Notes: generated by a model from the sequence alone, not told the origin. A DNA stretch of 64,000 nucleotides from Tetragonia tetragonoides (GCA_038025085.1 CM076140.1:19965501-20029500), one strand, 5' to 3'. Shown: positions 10,937-24,061, numbered from the stretch's first letter. A program made the numbers and translations.

Positions 10937-13900
10937 TTAGCTGACTTGTTGCTGATTGCCGTAGACAGGGTAGGTTCCATAGGCTGCTGCTGCATACATG
11001 CTGGGATCATGAGGGTGGGGTACAGCATATCCATAACCATCATACATGTGTCCTCCGTAGTACCCTCCGTTCCACTGATTCCCATAATCACCTCTTGACT
11101 GCCAAATCGCAATGGGCAAATGGGTAAATTACGGCAGTTGGTAGGATGTAAATGATATAACATTGAAGTACGAACTCAGAACTCCCAAGGGGAACAGAGA
11201 AGAGAGAAAAGGTACCTGCTTATTAGCTGGGTTACGGCCCCAGGAGAGACGCACAGTTTGCTTGCCTATTACTGTGCCATTCAACTTATTTAATGCCTCT
11301 TCAGCATTGCCTCTGCAGAGAACAAATTTTCAAAAAGGATTATCTAATAAATCTTGTACTATATGAGATCACCTCAAATCGAAGAACCATATCATGCCAA
11401 GTCCAAACAATAAGTGCTGGTCATCTTTCCTAGAATAAAGTATGCAACTCACCTGTTTGCAAATTGGACAAATCCACATCCTTTCCCTACTGGAATTTTA
11501 ACAGAAACTATTTCACCGTGTTGGGAGAATGGCTGCCTAAGTTCCTCATCTGTGACACTAGGATCAAGCCCTCCAACAAATATCTACAATCAAAAGTCAG
11601 CTTTTATATATTAACAAAGCAAAGTATGATAGAATCAATGTACGTCATATACGAGAACTCACTGTTGTGTTTGAAGAATCTCCTTCAGATTGCGAACCTT
11701 GGCCATTGCCATTTGATGAATATCCACCTGGGAGAAGTAACGACATGAGGCAGTATTCATAACAGAACTGGTTTAACTTCAACATCTTTAGTAAAACGGT
11801 AACATTTGCTAGCTAGAGCTTTTTTGTTTTTTTGTTTCTTAGCTTTTATGAAGGACAAGCTAGAGCTTAAGCACGGCTTAATTCTGTTTTTCTTCCCGTC
11901 TTTTCTCCCCTTTCATCACCAATCATGAACAGTAACCACCTTTTGAAAAATCAGCATATAAAATACTCCTGGACATACAAATTTATTGGACCAAGGCTGT
12001 AATATGACCCCTTGACAATCACTGACTTCTAAACTAGAGGCAAAACATCTAATTAAGAAATCCTAATACTCTGCCATTATGAACCAGAATCACACTGCAT
12101 TCTGTACCCACAAGACATAATCGATCACAAGACAATACAGTTTGCAAAGTGAACAACTATTTGAATTAAGACCTTCACGAGAGACTCAACAGAAGTACTA
12201 TGAACAAGCATTGCCTCACTCCTGTGAGATTTGTCAATATCTGGAAGATAATTCTTAGGAGAATGTCACTTCAATGTCATGCTACTAGTTATTTCAAACG
12301 TATGTTTCATAAAGTAAAAGTTGACAACATGGGAATTCAAATATCACAAACCAGAAAATTTGACTAATTTGCTTCAGACTTTCTAGAACTTTTTACCTAT
12401 AATTAAGGGAACAACAGAGGAAAAAGTTAATTGCAACATAAGATATTTTTGAACCGGAAAGACGTGGAGAAAAGCTATAGCTTTCCTTTGGAAGGGAGGA
12501 GCGAATCTCTAAGAGAAGTAACCCCATAGAGATGTATGCATATGCCAGTCTGAAACCTAGAAGACACGCCCTACTAATTAAGAGGGCAGGAGGTAATTCA
12601 GATGGAAGAATTCAAAAACTGATAAAATATTAATGCCCATATATATACACATTCCTATAATTTTTATGATGCAGTAAAGATTCTATGAAATTACCTTGTT
12701 GATATCCTAGAGATTTCCGGGGGGTGGCAGGACCAATTCGCATTGGCCTGGTTGAACAGTAAACACCATTCATATCAGTCATAGCTTGTGACCTCTCACC
12801 GTCATCCCCAAATCTCACAAAACCATAGCCTTTTGATCGACCAGTATTAGCATCGATGACAACCTTTGCAGCCTTAACAGAAGGATATTTAGTAGCAAAT
12901 AATTCATGCAACATAGTATCAGTCACATCTGCTGCCAAATCTCCCACAAATATAGAAAGATCAGAACCATTATCCGTGCGCTTATCGCCCATGCTAAAAG
13001 TTGCCCAGTTCAGACGGAAAGGCTGCTCTGCGTTAGGCATCGCAATGCCAGCATAAGTCTGCAAAACCTTCTCGGCAGTGGCATGAGTATAGAATTCAAC
13101 AAATCCATATCCTTCTGATGCGCCAGTTTGTTTATTGCGGATAACCTTGACAGATGCTATCTGCATAAGCAATGAAATCTGATGTAAGCAAAGGTAAGCT
13201 GTAAATATGCTGAAACAGAGCACATCATATATATCCTAACCCTATAAATACATAGATTTGTTAGTTTGCAGCACCATACTCTCATGTAACTCTAGCATTT
13301 GACTACATGTACTCATCACCAGAACAAATTAGAAGTTACAGAAAAATCAATTATTTTTCACCACTCGAAAAACTTGTTGGAACACCCTGTAGTATGAAGA
13401 CTGAAGAGTCAGAAGCCTGCTGGCCCAACACAAAGTTATAACAGAAGTAAACAAAAACCTTCCACAATATCCATGTAGCTAAAAAGTAACAAGTGACAGA
13501 CCTTGACAATGTCAGTTAACACCTGAATGAAATCTACCAGACACAATTACACAGGGAAGCAATAATTGACAAGACAAGAGCCATTATTAGCATAATGAAA
13601 AGAACATGTATTTGGATATCCAATCAATATCAAGCCACACATATGTACTGTAGTAAATTGTTACATGTTCTCCTGATTCAAATACTAGAAGCACAGACAC
13701 AGTATGGCCAGTCATAGATATGATGAATTTGCTAGAAGTAACAATGAACCAAAAATTTCATCAAGAACCTACTTTTTCATCTTAATTGTCTTAAAGGGGA
13801 AAGAACTGCATCAAATAAATTGTTTCCTTTTATAAAGAGCGAATTTTACATCTTCACTTTCCTGACATTTCCACAAAAGTATGATATTCCACGACAAAAT

Positions 13901-14956
13901 CCAGCAGCCTCCATTAATACAGTCCATGAATGAATCTCAATAAATACAAAAAATTATAGATCACAGCAAATTAATTCTCAAAAAAATCCAACCTTTTCTT
14001 TCCTCCCTCAGCTACAGCGCAAAAACCCACCATATCATTTCAACCTATAATAACATCCTTACCCAAAAACATATAACAAACAAGGACCAAGAAAACATAC
14101 AAGATCTAAACCAATCCAATAAACACAACTCCTAAAACCTCTCAAAACTCAGATCACCTCATTTTAACAAACATCAACAGTACACATCAGAACAAAAAAA
14201 ACCCACAAAAACCCTAGAAACCCAATCTTTAAATCACATATCCCATCACAAAACCACTTCAAACCAACCCAAAAAAAAAAAAAAAAACCCCACAAAAACC
14301 CACAACCCAATTCAAAAAACCTAATCTTTAAATCACATATCCCATCACAAAACCACTTCAACCCAGCAAAACAGTTCAAAAAAGAAAACAAAAAAATTAA
14401 AAAAGAAAGAGTCTTTAATTAGTAGAGTAATAAATTTTACCTCACCAGCAGAAGCAAAGCAGCCACTAAGATAAAGCTCATCCATCCAATGATGCAAGTC
14501 ACCAACCCAAATGGTTTTATTTTCACCACTTGCACCTCCATCTCCACCATTTCCATTATTACTACCACCATTACTATGTTGGTGATGGTTATTATTATTT
14601 CCATTATTACTATTATTGTTATTGTTATTATTATTATTATTGTTATTTCTATGGTGACCACCATGGTGTGGTGGTGGTGGTGGAGCTTGCATATAAGCCG
14701 GATGATGTGGATGGCCATACGCCGCCATATAGTGTGGCGGTGGTGGTGGCGGGTAGTGTGCTTGATGATGTGGCAACATCTGGTGCGCCTGCATTACCAT
14801 CGCTGCCGCCGGGTATTGCATCGCCGCCATCCATCCTCCCGGCGCCGCCACCCCTCCTGGTTGCGCCGCCGTCTGACCCGCCGTCACCGCCGCCGTAGCC
14901 GCCACCTGATCACCACCACCAGCAGCAGCTGAGCTACTCCCTCCACTTGACTGCAT
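10937..14956 (-). CDS. RBP47: RBP47/RBP45-type RNA-binding protein with three RRMs (six exons)
   Basis: The exons, in coding order on the minus strand, are 14956-14441, 13160-12695, 11727-11663, 11583-11453, 11312-11216 and 11098-10937. All introns are GT-AG and the phases agree, giving 478 residues. Residues 1-146 are low-complexity (Ala/Gly, Pro, Met, His, a run of 12 Asn). RRM1 spans about 147-227 (RNP2 IWVGDL, RNP1 EGYGFVEF). RRM2 spans about 240-320 (IFVGDL, KGYGFVRF). RRM3 spans about 350-425 (IFVGGL, GCGFVQF). The tail is Gly/Tyr/Gln-rich and ends YGNQQQVS. Members of this family bind U-rich and poly(A) RNA and enter stress granules; that role is family knowledge, not shown here. No disabling change is seen. 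RBP45 is the close alternative, but the wording of RRM1-RRM2 fits RBP47 better. Confidence 0.92.
14224..14363. repeat. 99-bp tandem duplication in RBP47 intron 1
   Basis: The segment aatctttaaatcacatatcc... occurs at 14224 and again at 14323. Both copies run through cccatcacaaaaccacttcaa. They are separated by an A-rich tract containing a run of A. It lies about 80 bp inside intron 1 from the exon 1 donor. Confidence 0.85.
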
Positions 14957-15159
14957 CTTCTTTGTTAGTATATTATTATGACTATTTAGTCTATTACTAT
15001 TATTAGTATTAGTTTTCTCTTCACTCTTGTTGAGTTTACAAGAATTGGGAAAATGGGGTGTGGTGTAGATTTGGGTAGGAGAGAGAAAATGAGGGTTTGG
15101 CTGCTGGGCTTAAAGGGGGGGTGGGTTGTGATATGAGAGAGAGAGAGAGAGAGAGAGAT
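14957..15159 (-). promoter_or_regulatory. RBP47 5'UTR and proximal promoter with GA repeat
   Basis: Upstream of the RBP47 start codon the plus strand is rich in GA and G runs, ending with a (GA) run at about 15134-15159. Read on the gene's strand this is a CT-rich leader, common in plant genes. The exact transcription start is not determined. Confidence 0.45.
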
Positions 15160-15511
15160 GATTTTATTTGGGGGATTTTGGGGATTGATTTTGTTTGCCC
15201 TTAGTATGAATGAATATAACGCGGTCATTGTCTAAGCCGTTGGATTTGTAGTTCACATCTCTGCCGTTAATTGTACGGTGCTGGTGGGTTATTTTTTGGA
15301 TCAGCATGTTGTCAATTTGCTTACCTTTGCCAATTGCCTCTATCAATTTACAAACAAATAAAATAAATTACAATTAAAAATAAAATTATTTTTCCTCCTT
15401 TTGTCATTTGGGTATTTTTGCTTTTTTTTACTTTATTTTATTTTATTTTTTATTTTATTTTTATTTTTTTTATTTGATGGGGTTGAACTTCATTGATGAG
15501 TGTTGATTTGT

Positions 15512-15513
<2 letters not shown>

Positions 15514-15560
<47 letters not shown>
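15514..15560. repeat. GA microsatellite
   Basis: A (GA)n run with one aa interruption lies about 560 bp upstream of the RBP47 start codon. Confidence 0.9.
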
Positions 15561-16358
15561 GAAGCTGACAGGAATAGGGGGTGGTTAGTTTAAGGATTTC
15601 ATGGCATCTGTTTGCACATTCACGTGCTGATGGGCTGATTGCATGGTAGATATTTATTACTCTATTTATGTTTTTTTATTTATTTGTTAAATTATTTATT
15701 TTTTTATTTGGAAGATTTGTTTGTGGATCTTTGGATACAAATGAGTTTTGTTGCCTTTTTGGGTGGTCAGAAACCCTAATTTTGCTAGCCACCCAGCCAC
15801 CGTTTTCTTTCATCCTTCTTTGCAGCTTAGCCTTGTAATTTTTTTTTTGTGTAAATATTTTTGTTGGTATAGTGAATTTTCTATTAAGGAAAATTGAAGC
15901 AAAGTGTTATAAAGGGGAAGTGGTGCATTCATGGTGTCTGTATGGTCTACCAGAGTACCAGTACCAAGCTCTTTTCCTGCCTATTTCTAAGGACAATTTA
16001 ATTCAACGCCTCTTAAATGATTCTGAAGGTTTATTTTTGGGAGTCAAAGCATTATTGTTGCAAACCTCTGGGAAAATGGTTATTAACTTATTAATTTTAT
16101 TTTTCTTTAATGCAAAAAAAAAAAAAAAAAATCAGTGTGGAAGTGTGTGACATTACTACTCTAATTGACTGGGGATAAAATGAGTGTGTTGAGTGTGCCG
16201 GGTTAAAGAGTACTGTACTATTTTTGTGTGCTTTTGAGTGTGTTAAATGAATTTCAATTGGATGAGCAAAAAAAATGAATTTCAATTGCTTTTTTTATAA
16301 TATAATATATTTATAGTCATTAATATGCATTAATTACTAACTTACACATATCTTACAT

Positions 16359-16660
16359 TGTCAGTTCAATTTAGTTCAATTCAATTCAGTTCAATCCAGT
16401 TCAAAATTGGTCTCATGTTAGTTCAGTGATTTTCAGTTCCGTTCTCTGATGCTCAGTTCAATTCAGTGGTGTTTTATTTAGAAAATACATATAATTTGTC
16501 TCACACAGAAAGTGGAGTTCAATTCAGTTTAGTGGTGTTCAATTCTGTTAAGTGGTGTACATTCATTTCAGTTCAGTGGTGTACGTTCATTTCAGTACAG
16601 TAGTGTTGAATTCAATTCAATTCAATGTATTTCAGTCCAGTCCAATTCAAGCTCTAAAAA
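16359..16660. repeat. Degenerate TTCARTTCAG repeat cluster
   Basis: Words such as ttcaattcagttcaa, ttcagtggtgt and ttcaattcaattcaa recur at irregular spacing over about 300 bp and end near aacacaccctaa. It may be the inside of a MITE or a decayed minisatellite. No terminal repeats were established. Confidence 0.55.
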
Positions 16661-17004
16661 ACACACCCTAACTCGTTAAAATGCAAACTCTAAATATTAT
16701 TAATAAATTTATACAACTATAGTGGCATTCTATAGTGGTTGTTTGGTTGGATGTGCTAAGTTGCTATTCCAGAATACTCCATTTTCTAGTAACCATAACT
16801 TTCCTCGAAGTGCCAATTCATGCTCGGTTGACAATAGGCCTATCAGCCTATGTATTAGGAACTTCAACTTAACATAGGTTCCTCGCCTTGAAGTTGTACT
16901 TTCCTCACTTTTCCAAGCAAAAAAAATAAGGGTCCGTCAAACTTGTGTCAGGATGCACAGGATAATTGCTTTAACACTAATTAGTTATTAGCAAAATTAA
17001 TAAG

Positions 17005-18630
17005 TGTAGACGCCAAAAAAGTGTCGTGAGATGTCCCGAAATGCCCGATGATGAAATGATTAATTTATGTACCTGTGTGCTATTATGCTTTGTTAAGTAA
17101 ATGAGATCTCAAGTCTTCTGAAAGTTTCTTCGATTTCCACTTCTTTCAAAAGCTTCTTTCAAGAGCTTTTCATTACTTCGTTCCGTGTCAAAATACGTTT
17201 ACGCACCTAAGAATTAGGGTCAAACGAAGTTAAGGGTCAAAACAGACAGTGATTTCTAGCCTAATTGGGGAGTTCATTCGGTTGATTTAATTTGCGAGCC
17301 TTATATTTCTAGATTCCTTATTCAATAGCTTTTCAATGACATATCATAAGCCCATACCACATTTACAACCAAGGAGTTACGAGCCCAACATTGGTGCATG
17401 CTCTAAAACTGAACGCTCCTTACTCGTTCGGGTATATCTCGAGATTCACAAAATATTTGGGCCTGAGACCAAAGCCATTTGAAACTAGGCTCAATAAGCT
17501 TTTCAACGCATCTTGAGTCATCCAATTTGGAGCCCAAATGAGTGAGATATGGCTCGGATAAGTTGATGACGACATCCAGCTCGTAGCCCAGGGGCACCAG
17601 CGGCTCTAACCTCTTTGTCAGGGCCGCCAACGGCTCAGCATGGAGCCGCTAGCGGCTCTGACTCATTTTCTTGAGCCCTTAGCGGCTGTAGCCAGAGCCA
17701 CCAGCGGCTCCCGCTGAGTTAGCTGGCGCCAGCTTTTTCACCCATATCTCTTCACTCCACGGCTCTATCTCTTCACCCGAGCAACCCTACTTCGTCCACC
17801 ATAAATACGACCCTCCACCATCAGTTCAAAACACACAGTCTACAGTGGACAACCTCTATTCTCAGTTGAGTATTCCTGAGCTTCTCCCTCTTTCTTCCAT
17901 AAATTATTCTATTCTCAGTTGAGTATTCCCGAGCTTCCTCCTCTTTCTTTGCTTGAGATCTGTTTTTACTATTCAATTGCTAAATAGCCTACAGTTCAGG
18001 TAATAAGCTCCTGAGGGCTCAAATCAAATTAATTGCTTGACTGTTTATTTTCTAGTAGTCAAAATGTAGATATCATGCTAATCATGCCTTTTATTACTTC
18101 CTAAATATTGTCTTTTAATTCTGTAAATAAGCATGTCTAACTATCTTAACGCTCAACTTGCCAATCGAATGCATGTCTAAATATGGATTAATAACAAATG
18201 TCGTGATGCTTGTGATAAAATAATTAATAGTCTAAATCTAGGTTGTTAATCCGGTTTTGTGTGGGATTATTAAATTATTAAGCAAACTTGAGTTAGTAGA
18301 GGCCATTATAAAACAGGCGAGTTGGGTGCCTAAAACCTTCCCACCTCGTAGCTTCGCCCCCGAACCCTTTATTCGTGGGTAGTCATATGTTCTATATGAG
18401 CCGGAGTCTTTCTAAAAACATGATTAGTTTACTTTTCGCGCTACTGGGTTGTCCTTTCGGTAAAACGCCAGTAGCAGAATTGTGACCTCTTTCATGGTTT
18501 TTTACTCAATTCAAGTCTTTTCAAATACTTTTCTAACTCGACGGTTTCTTGAACTTATCTAAGCCCACAGCTTACAAAATTTCTATAAGGACGCAACTCC
18601 GGTGGGAGAAAACAATCCCGGGTCCTTACA
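17005..18630 (+). repeat. LTR of gypsy element A
   Basis: It starts TGTAGACGCC and ends GGGTCCTTACA, directly before the primer site. Landmarks shared in layout with the other Tat LTRs here are a cluster of agcggc palindromes at 17585-17735, a TATA-like cataaatacg near 17800, a gttgggtgcc block near 18324 and cttcgcccccgaac near 18350. Its sequence is otherwise distinct from elements B and D, so it is a different family. Confidence 0.8.
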
Positions 18631-18631
18631 A

Positions 18632-18649
18632 TGGCGACTTCACTGGGGA
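18632..18649 (+). promoter_or_regulatory. Primer-binding site, tRNA-Arg type
   Basis: tggcgacttcactgggga starts two bases after the LTR. It is close to the complement of the 3' end of a plant tRNA-Arg (TGGCGACTCCGCTGGGGA form), the primer class associated with Ogre/Tat elements. Confidence 0.7.
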
Positions 18650-20214
18650 CTTATTTAAGAGGGTGAGACTCGAAAGTCAAGTTTGCTTAATTAGTTAATA
18701 ACATGTTTCATATATTGCATCATTTGCATGTGCCTTGGCACAACTTTTGACCCATATCAACCGTCGAGGAAGTATGAGCCGTAACTCGTAGACGACCCGT
18801 TATCTAATGGAATATATAGTTGTCCTATTGTGCAAACCGGCACTTCCACACCCACAACTCATCGACTCTTGTTGGTGAAAAGAATTACAATTGATGTGTC
18901 AACCATCCGCCAACGGAATTTGTAATTTGTTGTGGTAACCTCACAGGAGCCAAAAGCCTCTAGCCCCCATTCGTGCATTCGCTTGTGTTGTGCATGTGTC
19001 GTTGTAATGCCCGTCTGATTGCATGTTTGCCTGTAACTGCGTCGTTGTAATACTTGCCTGAATGCATGAATGTCGTGACTATGTGCCAACATGTACTTAC
19101 GTGTTAGGATTATTTTTCTTTTATTTTTAGCTTGTTCCTAATGCACAAAAATAGTGCGAGAATTCTGTTCAATGTGCACTCGTTTCCCCAATGATATGTT
19201 TTTATATAGCGTCGAACTTATGAACAATTTTCTAGGAACTATTAGCAAAAAAAAAAAAAAAAAAGAGTTAGTCTCTCCAATTTTCCCTCTCCCATTTTTT
19301 TTATTTTCTTTTTTTTCCTCTTCTCAATGTAGTTCAATTCGGCAAAAAAAACAGAAAAGCAAAAAAAAGGTGGCGTGCAAAAAAAGAAAAGGGGGCGCCG
19401 AAAATCAAAACAAAAAGAGAGAAATAAATACAGAATTTCTTTATCCAATTTTTCATTTCCGTTTGAGTCTAGAAAAATAAATAAAAAATAGGATAGTCCG
19501 TCTTTTTTCTATTTTTCTCATTTTCGTTCATCGATTTCATTTTTCCTTTGATACGAGGGGAAATAATTGGGCATTTAGGCTTAAATTTTCATTTTCTTGT
19601 TTTCTATTGCATTGCATTGTACATATTAGACGCTCCATGCTAGGATTCATAATTAGTCGTCATGCTTGCATTGTCGTCATTTTGCATCTGCATTTGTACA
19701 AAAGTCTAATTCTTGCATTCATTAATGTCTCCATTTGTTCACTACGTCTCATGCACTAGAAGTCTAGACAAGTCATTCATTAAGTGCTCTAGGGTCATTC
19801 TAGGAAGCATCCATACATTGTCATACATGGTAAGTCCGTCTTGCATCTTGCATAGTGTCGACGTGACTCTGTCGTCACATTGTCATCATCATGCATTTGA
19901 GTTCATATAGACGTCCATAGGTGCATTCACCTTATGGGCTATCGAGGGTCTTCTAAAAATCACGAGTCTTTGTTTTCAAGTCCTTTCTTTGGCATCCTTC
20001 TAAGTTGAGACTTGTGTTCAGGATTGGGGGTTCGAGTAAGAATTACGGTGACAAAGGTTGGGCTCAATCGTTTGGCAGATTGGTTTGTGTATAAGCTATA
20101 TCCAAGACACCACTACATTCCAAAAGGTCATCACCCCATAATCCATCACCACCACAAAGCTCATCATCACTATGTACATTCTTCACCTCACCTATCACCC
20201 CTCCCGACTTCACA
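18650..20214 (+). other. Leader region of element A
   Basis: Untranslated leader between primer site and gag. It includes homopolymer-rich DNA (A runs at 19248-19264, T-rich stretches at 19290-19320) and no convincing gene. Confidence 0.55.
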
Positions 20215-20960
20215 ATGACTAAAACCACAGACGAAAAGCTCGAGGAGATCATGGGCGAGCTAGGAAGATTACGACTCGAATTCAAATATTTTAAGAGAAA
20301 GAAAGAGAACGAAGCGAAAACCCTCTCTGACTCCGACTCTGAGGATGATGGACCCAACACCCTGCTGTCTAAGATTGACTTTGTGCTCAAAAACAGCGGC
20401 CTGTTTGCCAACTACAATGAATGTTGGTAAAGTCAATCCCAAAGTCAAGGGCAAACTTCCAGCCAACTTCTCCATGCCCGAGGTTTCGACATTCATTGGA
20501 ACTGATAATCCACAAGATCACCTCAAGGCCTTCACTACTTCCATGGGTTTGAGAGGAATTGACAAAATTATCTACATTCACTTGTTTCCACATACTCTTG
20601 ATGCCCCGACTCGTCATTGGTTCTACACCTTGAATTTGGAGAACTATCACACTTGGTCATATTTCACTACAGTCTTCCTTGCACGCTACAAGGAACATGT
20701 TGCTCTACGTATGACCCTTCGAGTGTTAGAGATCACTAAGCAAGAAGAAGATGAGGGATTCACTGCTTTCCTTCAACGTTGGAGGCTAAAGATAGCCGAA
20801 CTGGTCGAGTGACCTTCGCAAGCTGATGAAATCCGCCAATTCATCATGAATCTACAACCTGCTTACAAGGAACACCTCATGTATTAAGAAATTGACTCCT
20901 ACAACCGGCTCTGTGATGTGGGTATCCTAATCGAAGATGACCTTTTTAAGAATTTCACAT
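20215..20960 (+). pseudogene. Gag of gypsy element A, frameshifted and truncated
   Basis: Translation begins MTKTTDEKLEEIMGEL at 20215 and runs to a stop at 20430. Gag then continues in another frame from about 20420: KVKGKLPANFSMPEVSTF, DHLKAFTTSMGLRGID, ending in a stop at 20812. Further gag-like codons follow past two stops (FIMNLQPAYKEHL, GILIEDDLF). The blocks match the Tat gag of elements B and D (for example KGKLPQKFSMP and AFTTAMGLRGVD). The nucleocapsid zinc finger and pol are absent. The tail to 21270 resembles element 3' sequence rather than coding DNA. Confidence 0.75.
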
Positions 20961-21270
20961 TAAGTTGTGAACAATGGGAGTATCAACAGGGCGTTGTCCT
21001 CCATATCCTTGTCAAACAACCTGTGCTAGAGAAGTTGAAGAGAGTCGAAGTCTCCTGGTGTGAGAGTCTAGTCGAGTTAATCCAAGTCTTATGATCTCTA
21101 GTTTGTCTTTTCAATTCGTCCATAGAGTCTAGCTTACTTCTCGTGTAATGCTTTTCTTCGATTCAATAATGATTGCATTATGATTCACATCATTGTTCTT
21201 TGTTCAAATCCTATGAAGAACTTAAGTTGCCTATGACGGAATAACAAAAAAAAAAAAATCAAAAGCAAAA

Positions 21271-23126
21271 TGTAAGAACCCTCGCCTTTCCGGCGCCTAA
21301 CCTCGCGGCATCCTTTTTTGTTGGAATTAATGGTTCTTAAATAATACGTCGTATGCAATTTAAATTATAACGGGGAATAACAATTTGCAAGTAATGAAGC
21401 CACGACCAATTTTTAAGGAAACAATTGGAAACCATCAAAAAGTGCACCCAATTCCTATTGGGAATTGACTCATACCCATGGGCTAAATATTGACTTCGGG
21501 GGTGTAGGTACGAAATAAACGAAACGAATCTCATCTAAATCGCCCGAATTAACGGCCTCTACTAAGCCTATCCATGTCAAATATTTATCTATGCTATATG
21601 GTTCCATATAAATCCGGTCGTCCAAGATCCTAAATTAACTAGGCGGGTTAAAGACAACCAAATTATCTATATTATCACTTTGCACAATTTATATCCATTT
21701 TTCATGAATACTATTATCAAACACAAATAAGAGATAAGAGCAATAATTTAACGCTCTAACCTACCACACTTTGCTAAACGCGCCAAACATTGCATATGCA
21801 CATCAATAAATTTGTTAGTAACTTCAAAGGAAGAACAATGCAAAAATATTAACTTTATGCTAAAATAAACCTAGGAGGTTGCTACACGCTGTAAGAACCC
21901 TCGCCTTTCGGGCGCTAATCGAAATATTCGGTTGGAATTAATGGCTCTTAAATAATACGTCATATGCAATTTAAATTTAATTATAACGGGGAATAACAAT
22001 TTGCAAGTAATGAAGCCGCCACCAATTTTTAAGGAAACAATTGAAAACCATCAAAAAGTGCACCCAATTCCTATTGGGAATTGACTCATACCCATGGGGC
22101 TAAATATTGAGTTCGGGGGTGTAGGTAATACGAAATAAACGAAACGAATCTCATCTAAATCGTCCGAATTAACGGCCTCTACTAAGCCTATCCATGTCAA
22201 ATATTTATCTATGCTATATGGTTCCATATAAATTCGCTCGTCCAAGATCCTATATTAACTGGGCGGGTTAAAGACAACCAAATTACCTATGTTATCACTT
22301 TGCACAATTTATATCCAATTTACATGCATACTATTATCAAACACAAATAAGAGATAAGAGCAATAATTCAACGCTACAACCTACCACACTTTGGTAAACG
22401 CGCCAAGCATTGCATATGCACATCAATAAATTTGTTAGTAACTTCAAAGGAAGAACAATGCAAAAATATTAACTTTATGCTAAAATAAACCTAGTAGGTT
22501 GCTACATGCTGTAAGAACCCTCGCCTTTCGGGCGCTAATCGAAATATTCGGTTGGAATTAATGGTTCTTAAATAATACGTCATATGCAATTTAAGTTTAA
22601 TTATAACGGGGAATAACAATTTGCAAGTAATGAAGCCGCCACCAGTTTTTAAGGAAACAATTGGAAACCATCAAAAGTGCACCTAATTCCTATTGGGAAT
22701 TAACTCATACCCATGGGGCTAAATATTGAGTTCGGGGGTGTAGGTACGAAATAAACAAAACGAATCTCATCTAAATCGCCCGAATAAACGGCCTCTACTA
22801 TGCGTATCCATGTCAAATATTTATCTATGCTATATGGTTCCATACAAGTCCGGTTGTCCAAGATCCTAAATTAACTAGGCGGGTTAAAGACAATCAAATT
22901 ACCTACGTTATCACTTTATACAATTTACATCCAATTTGCATGCATACTATCATCAAACATAAACAAGAGATACGAGCAATAATTTAACGCTCCAACCTAC
23001 CACACTTTGCTAAACGCGCCAAGCATTGCATATGCACATCAATATATTTGTTAGTAACTTCAAAGGAAGAACAATGCAAAAATATTAACTTTATGCTAGA
23101 ATAAACTTAGGAGGTTGCTACATGCA
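21271..23126. repeat. 620-bp tandem triplication inside the LTR of E
   Basis: Units start at 21271, 21890 and 22510, each with tgtaagaaccctcgcctttc. They run through gttggaattaatgg and caattcctattgggaatt to gaggttgctaca (gtaggttgctac in the second). The copies are highly similar, so the amplification is recent compared with the element's other damage. Confidence 0.93.
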
Positions 23127-24061
23127 TGCACAAACTATAAAAAAAGATGCAAACTTGTATAAACTAATAAAATGATGCAAACTTTAAATTTAGCTAATCA
23201 TGCATAATTAATTACAATGACCCAAGCATGCAAATTTATTCAACCATAATCAAAAGTTAAATAAAACATGATTATAAACAATAATTAAGAGATTTAATAA
23301 AGAATTTAGGCCCTCAGGATGGTTAACCTGGACGTTCTAATCGAACTGGACTAATAGAATTGGAATTGCTCTTCAATCTTGGGTGCTAGGTTGGGTGCAA
23401 TGGCTTGTTTGAGTCTTCAAAATCTGAATTCTCTATGATTTGGGAATATTTGTGCTCTCAATGCTCTCAAAATTATAAACTGACCAACTGCTCTCAAAAG
23501 AGGGTGAAATGGAGTATTTATAGAGTTAGGGGACAAAATTAGGGGCTTAGGGTAAGAAACCCGGCGCTAAAACTCGGCCCAGCCAAAAAACAGGCCCAAT
23601 GGCCAGCCGGAAGGCAGCTGGAGCCCAGGGGCTGCCGCTGCAACTCAGTGACAGTGTCGTTGGGGCGTAGCGACTGCCCTGAGGGCCCCTGCTGTCACGC
23701 GTGTGCCGCCGGACTGACAGCGTCAGCCGCTGGGCCCGGAGGCGCGCACGTGTCTAGGATTTTTTGACTTTTTGTGCTCAATAAATTATGAAATTGCCCT
23801 TGGGCTGACCCAGGGGGTCGGGATAGAGCGGTTTTGAGCCAAATCTTCGAGACGCGATTTCTCTTGATTCGGGAACCTGATTAAGGCAAGGTCAAAGGCG
23901 TTGGAATCCTTATAACAAGGGCTAGCAAAAGACTGAGGTTTCAAGGAATTTGGTCTAGATTTATGAGCAATGTCTTTTTCTACTTACGTCCATATTAATC
24001 CATTACCATCATCATCGGGCGTTGTGGTGCCAGGGGATGAAAATCGATTAGGGTGTCTATA
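21271..24061 (-). repeat. 3' LTR of element E, with internal triplication
   Basis: On the minus strand it runs from TATAGACACC (24061; the usual TG start is TA here) to GGGTTCTTACA (21271). In order it shows a GC-rich palindromic zone (23755-23565), a TATA box (tataaata, near 23520), a gttaaccatcctgaggg block near 23310 that matches the layout of B and D, and then three 620-bp units containing the cacccccgaac block. At 2.8 kb it is longer than the other LTRs mainly because of the triplication. Confidence 0.7.

Larger units (their letters stand above)
15160..17004. other. Intergenic region upstream of RBP47
   Basis: No gene is supported. It holds a second GA microsatellite (15514-15560), an AT-rich region, an A run at about 16111-16129, and a cluster of ttcaattcagttca-like words at 16359-16660. 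The last bases before 17005 are flanking DNA of gypsy element A. Confidence 0.5.
17005..21270 (+). mobile_element. Gypsy (Tat-type) retrotransposon A, 5' part with gag remnant
   Basis: A 1.6-kb LTR starting TGTAGACGCC is followed by a tRNA-Arg-type primer site, a 1.5-kb leader and a broken gag. The element stops at 21270, where the LTR of element E starts in the opposite orientation. Protease, RT, RNase H and integrase are missing and no matching 3' LTR occurs in the window. Insertion of E and deletion have probably destroyed the right half. Confidence 0.75.

Noticed and set aside
14489..14932. Plus-strand frames rich in Ile/Thr/Tyr/His across RBP47 exon 1
   Set aside because: They are shadows of the triplet repeats that encode the Asn, His and Pro runs on the real coding strand.
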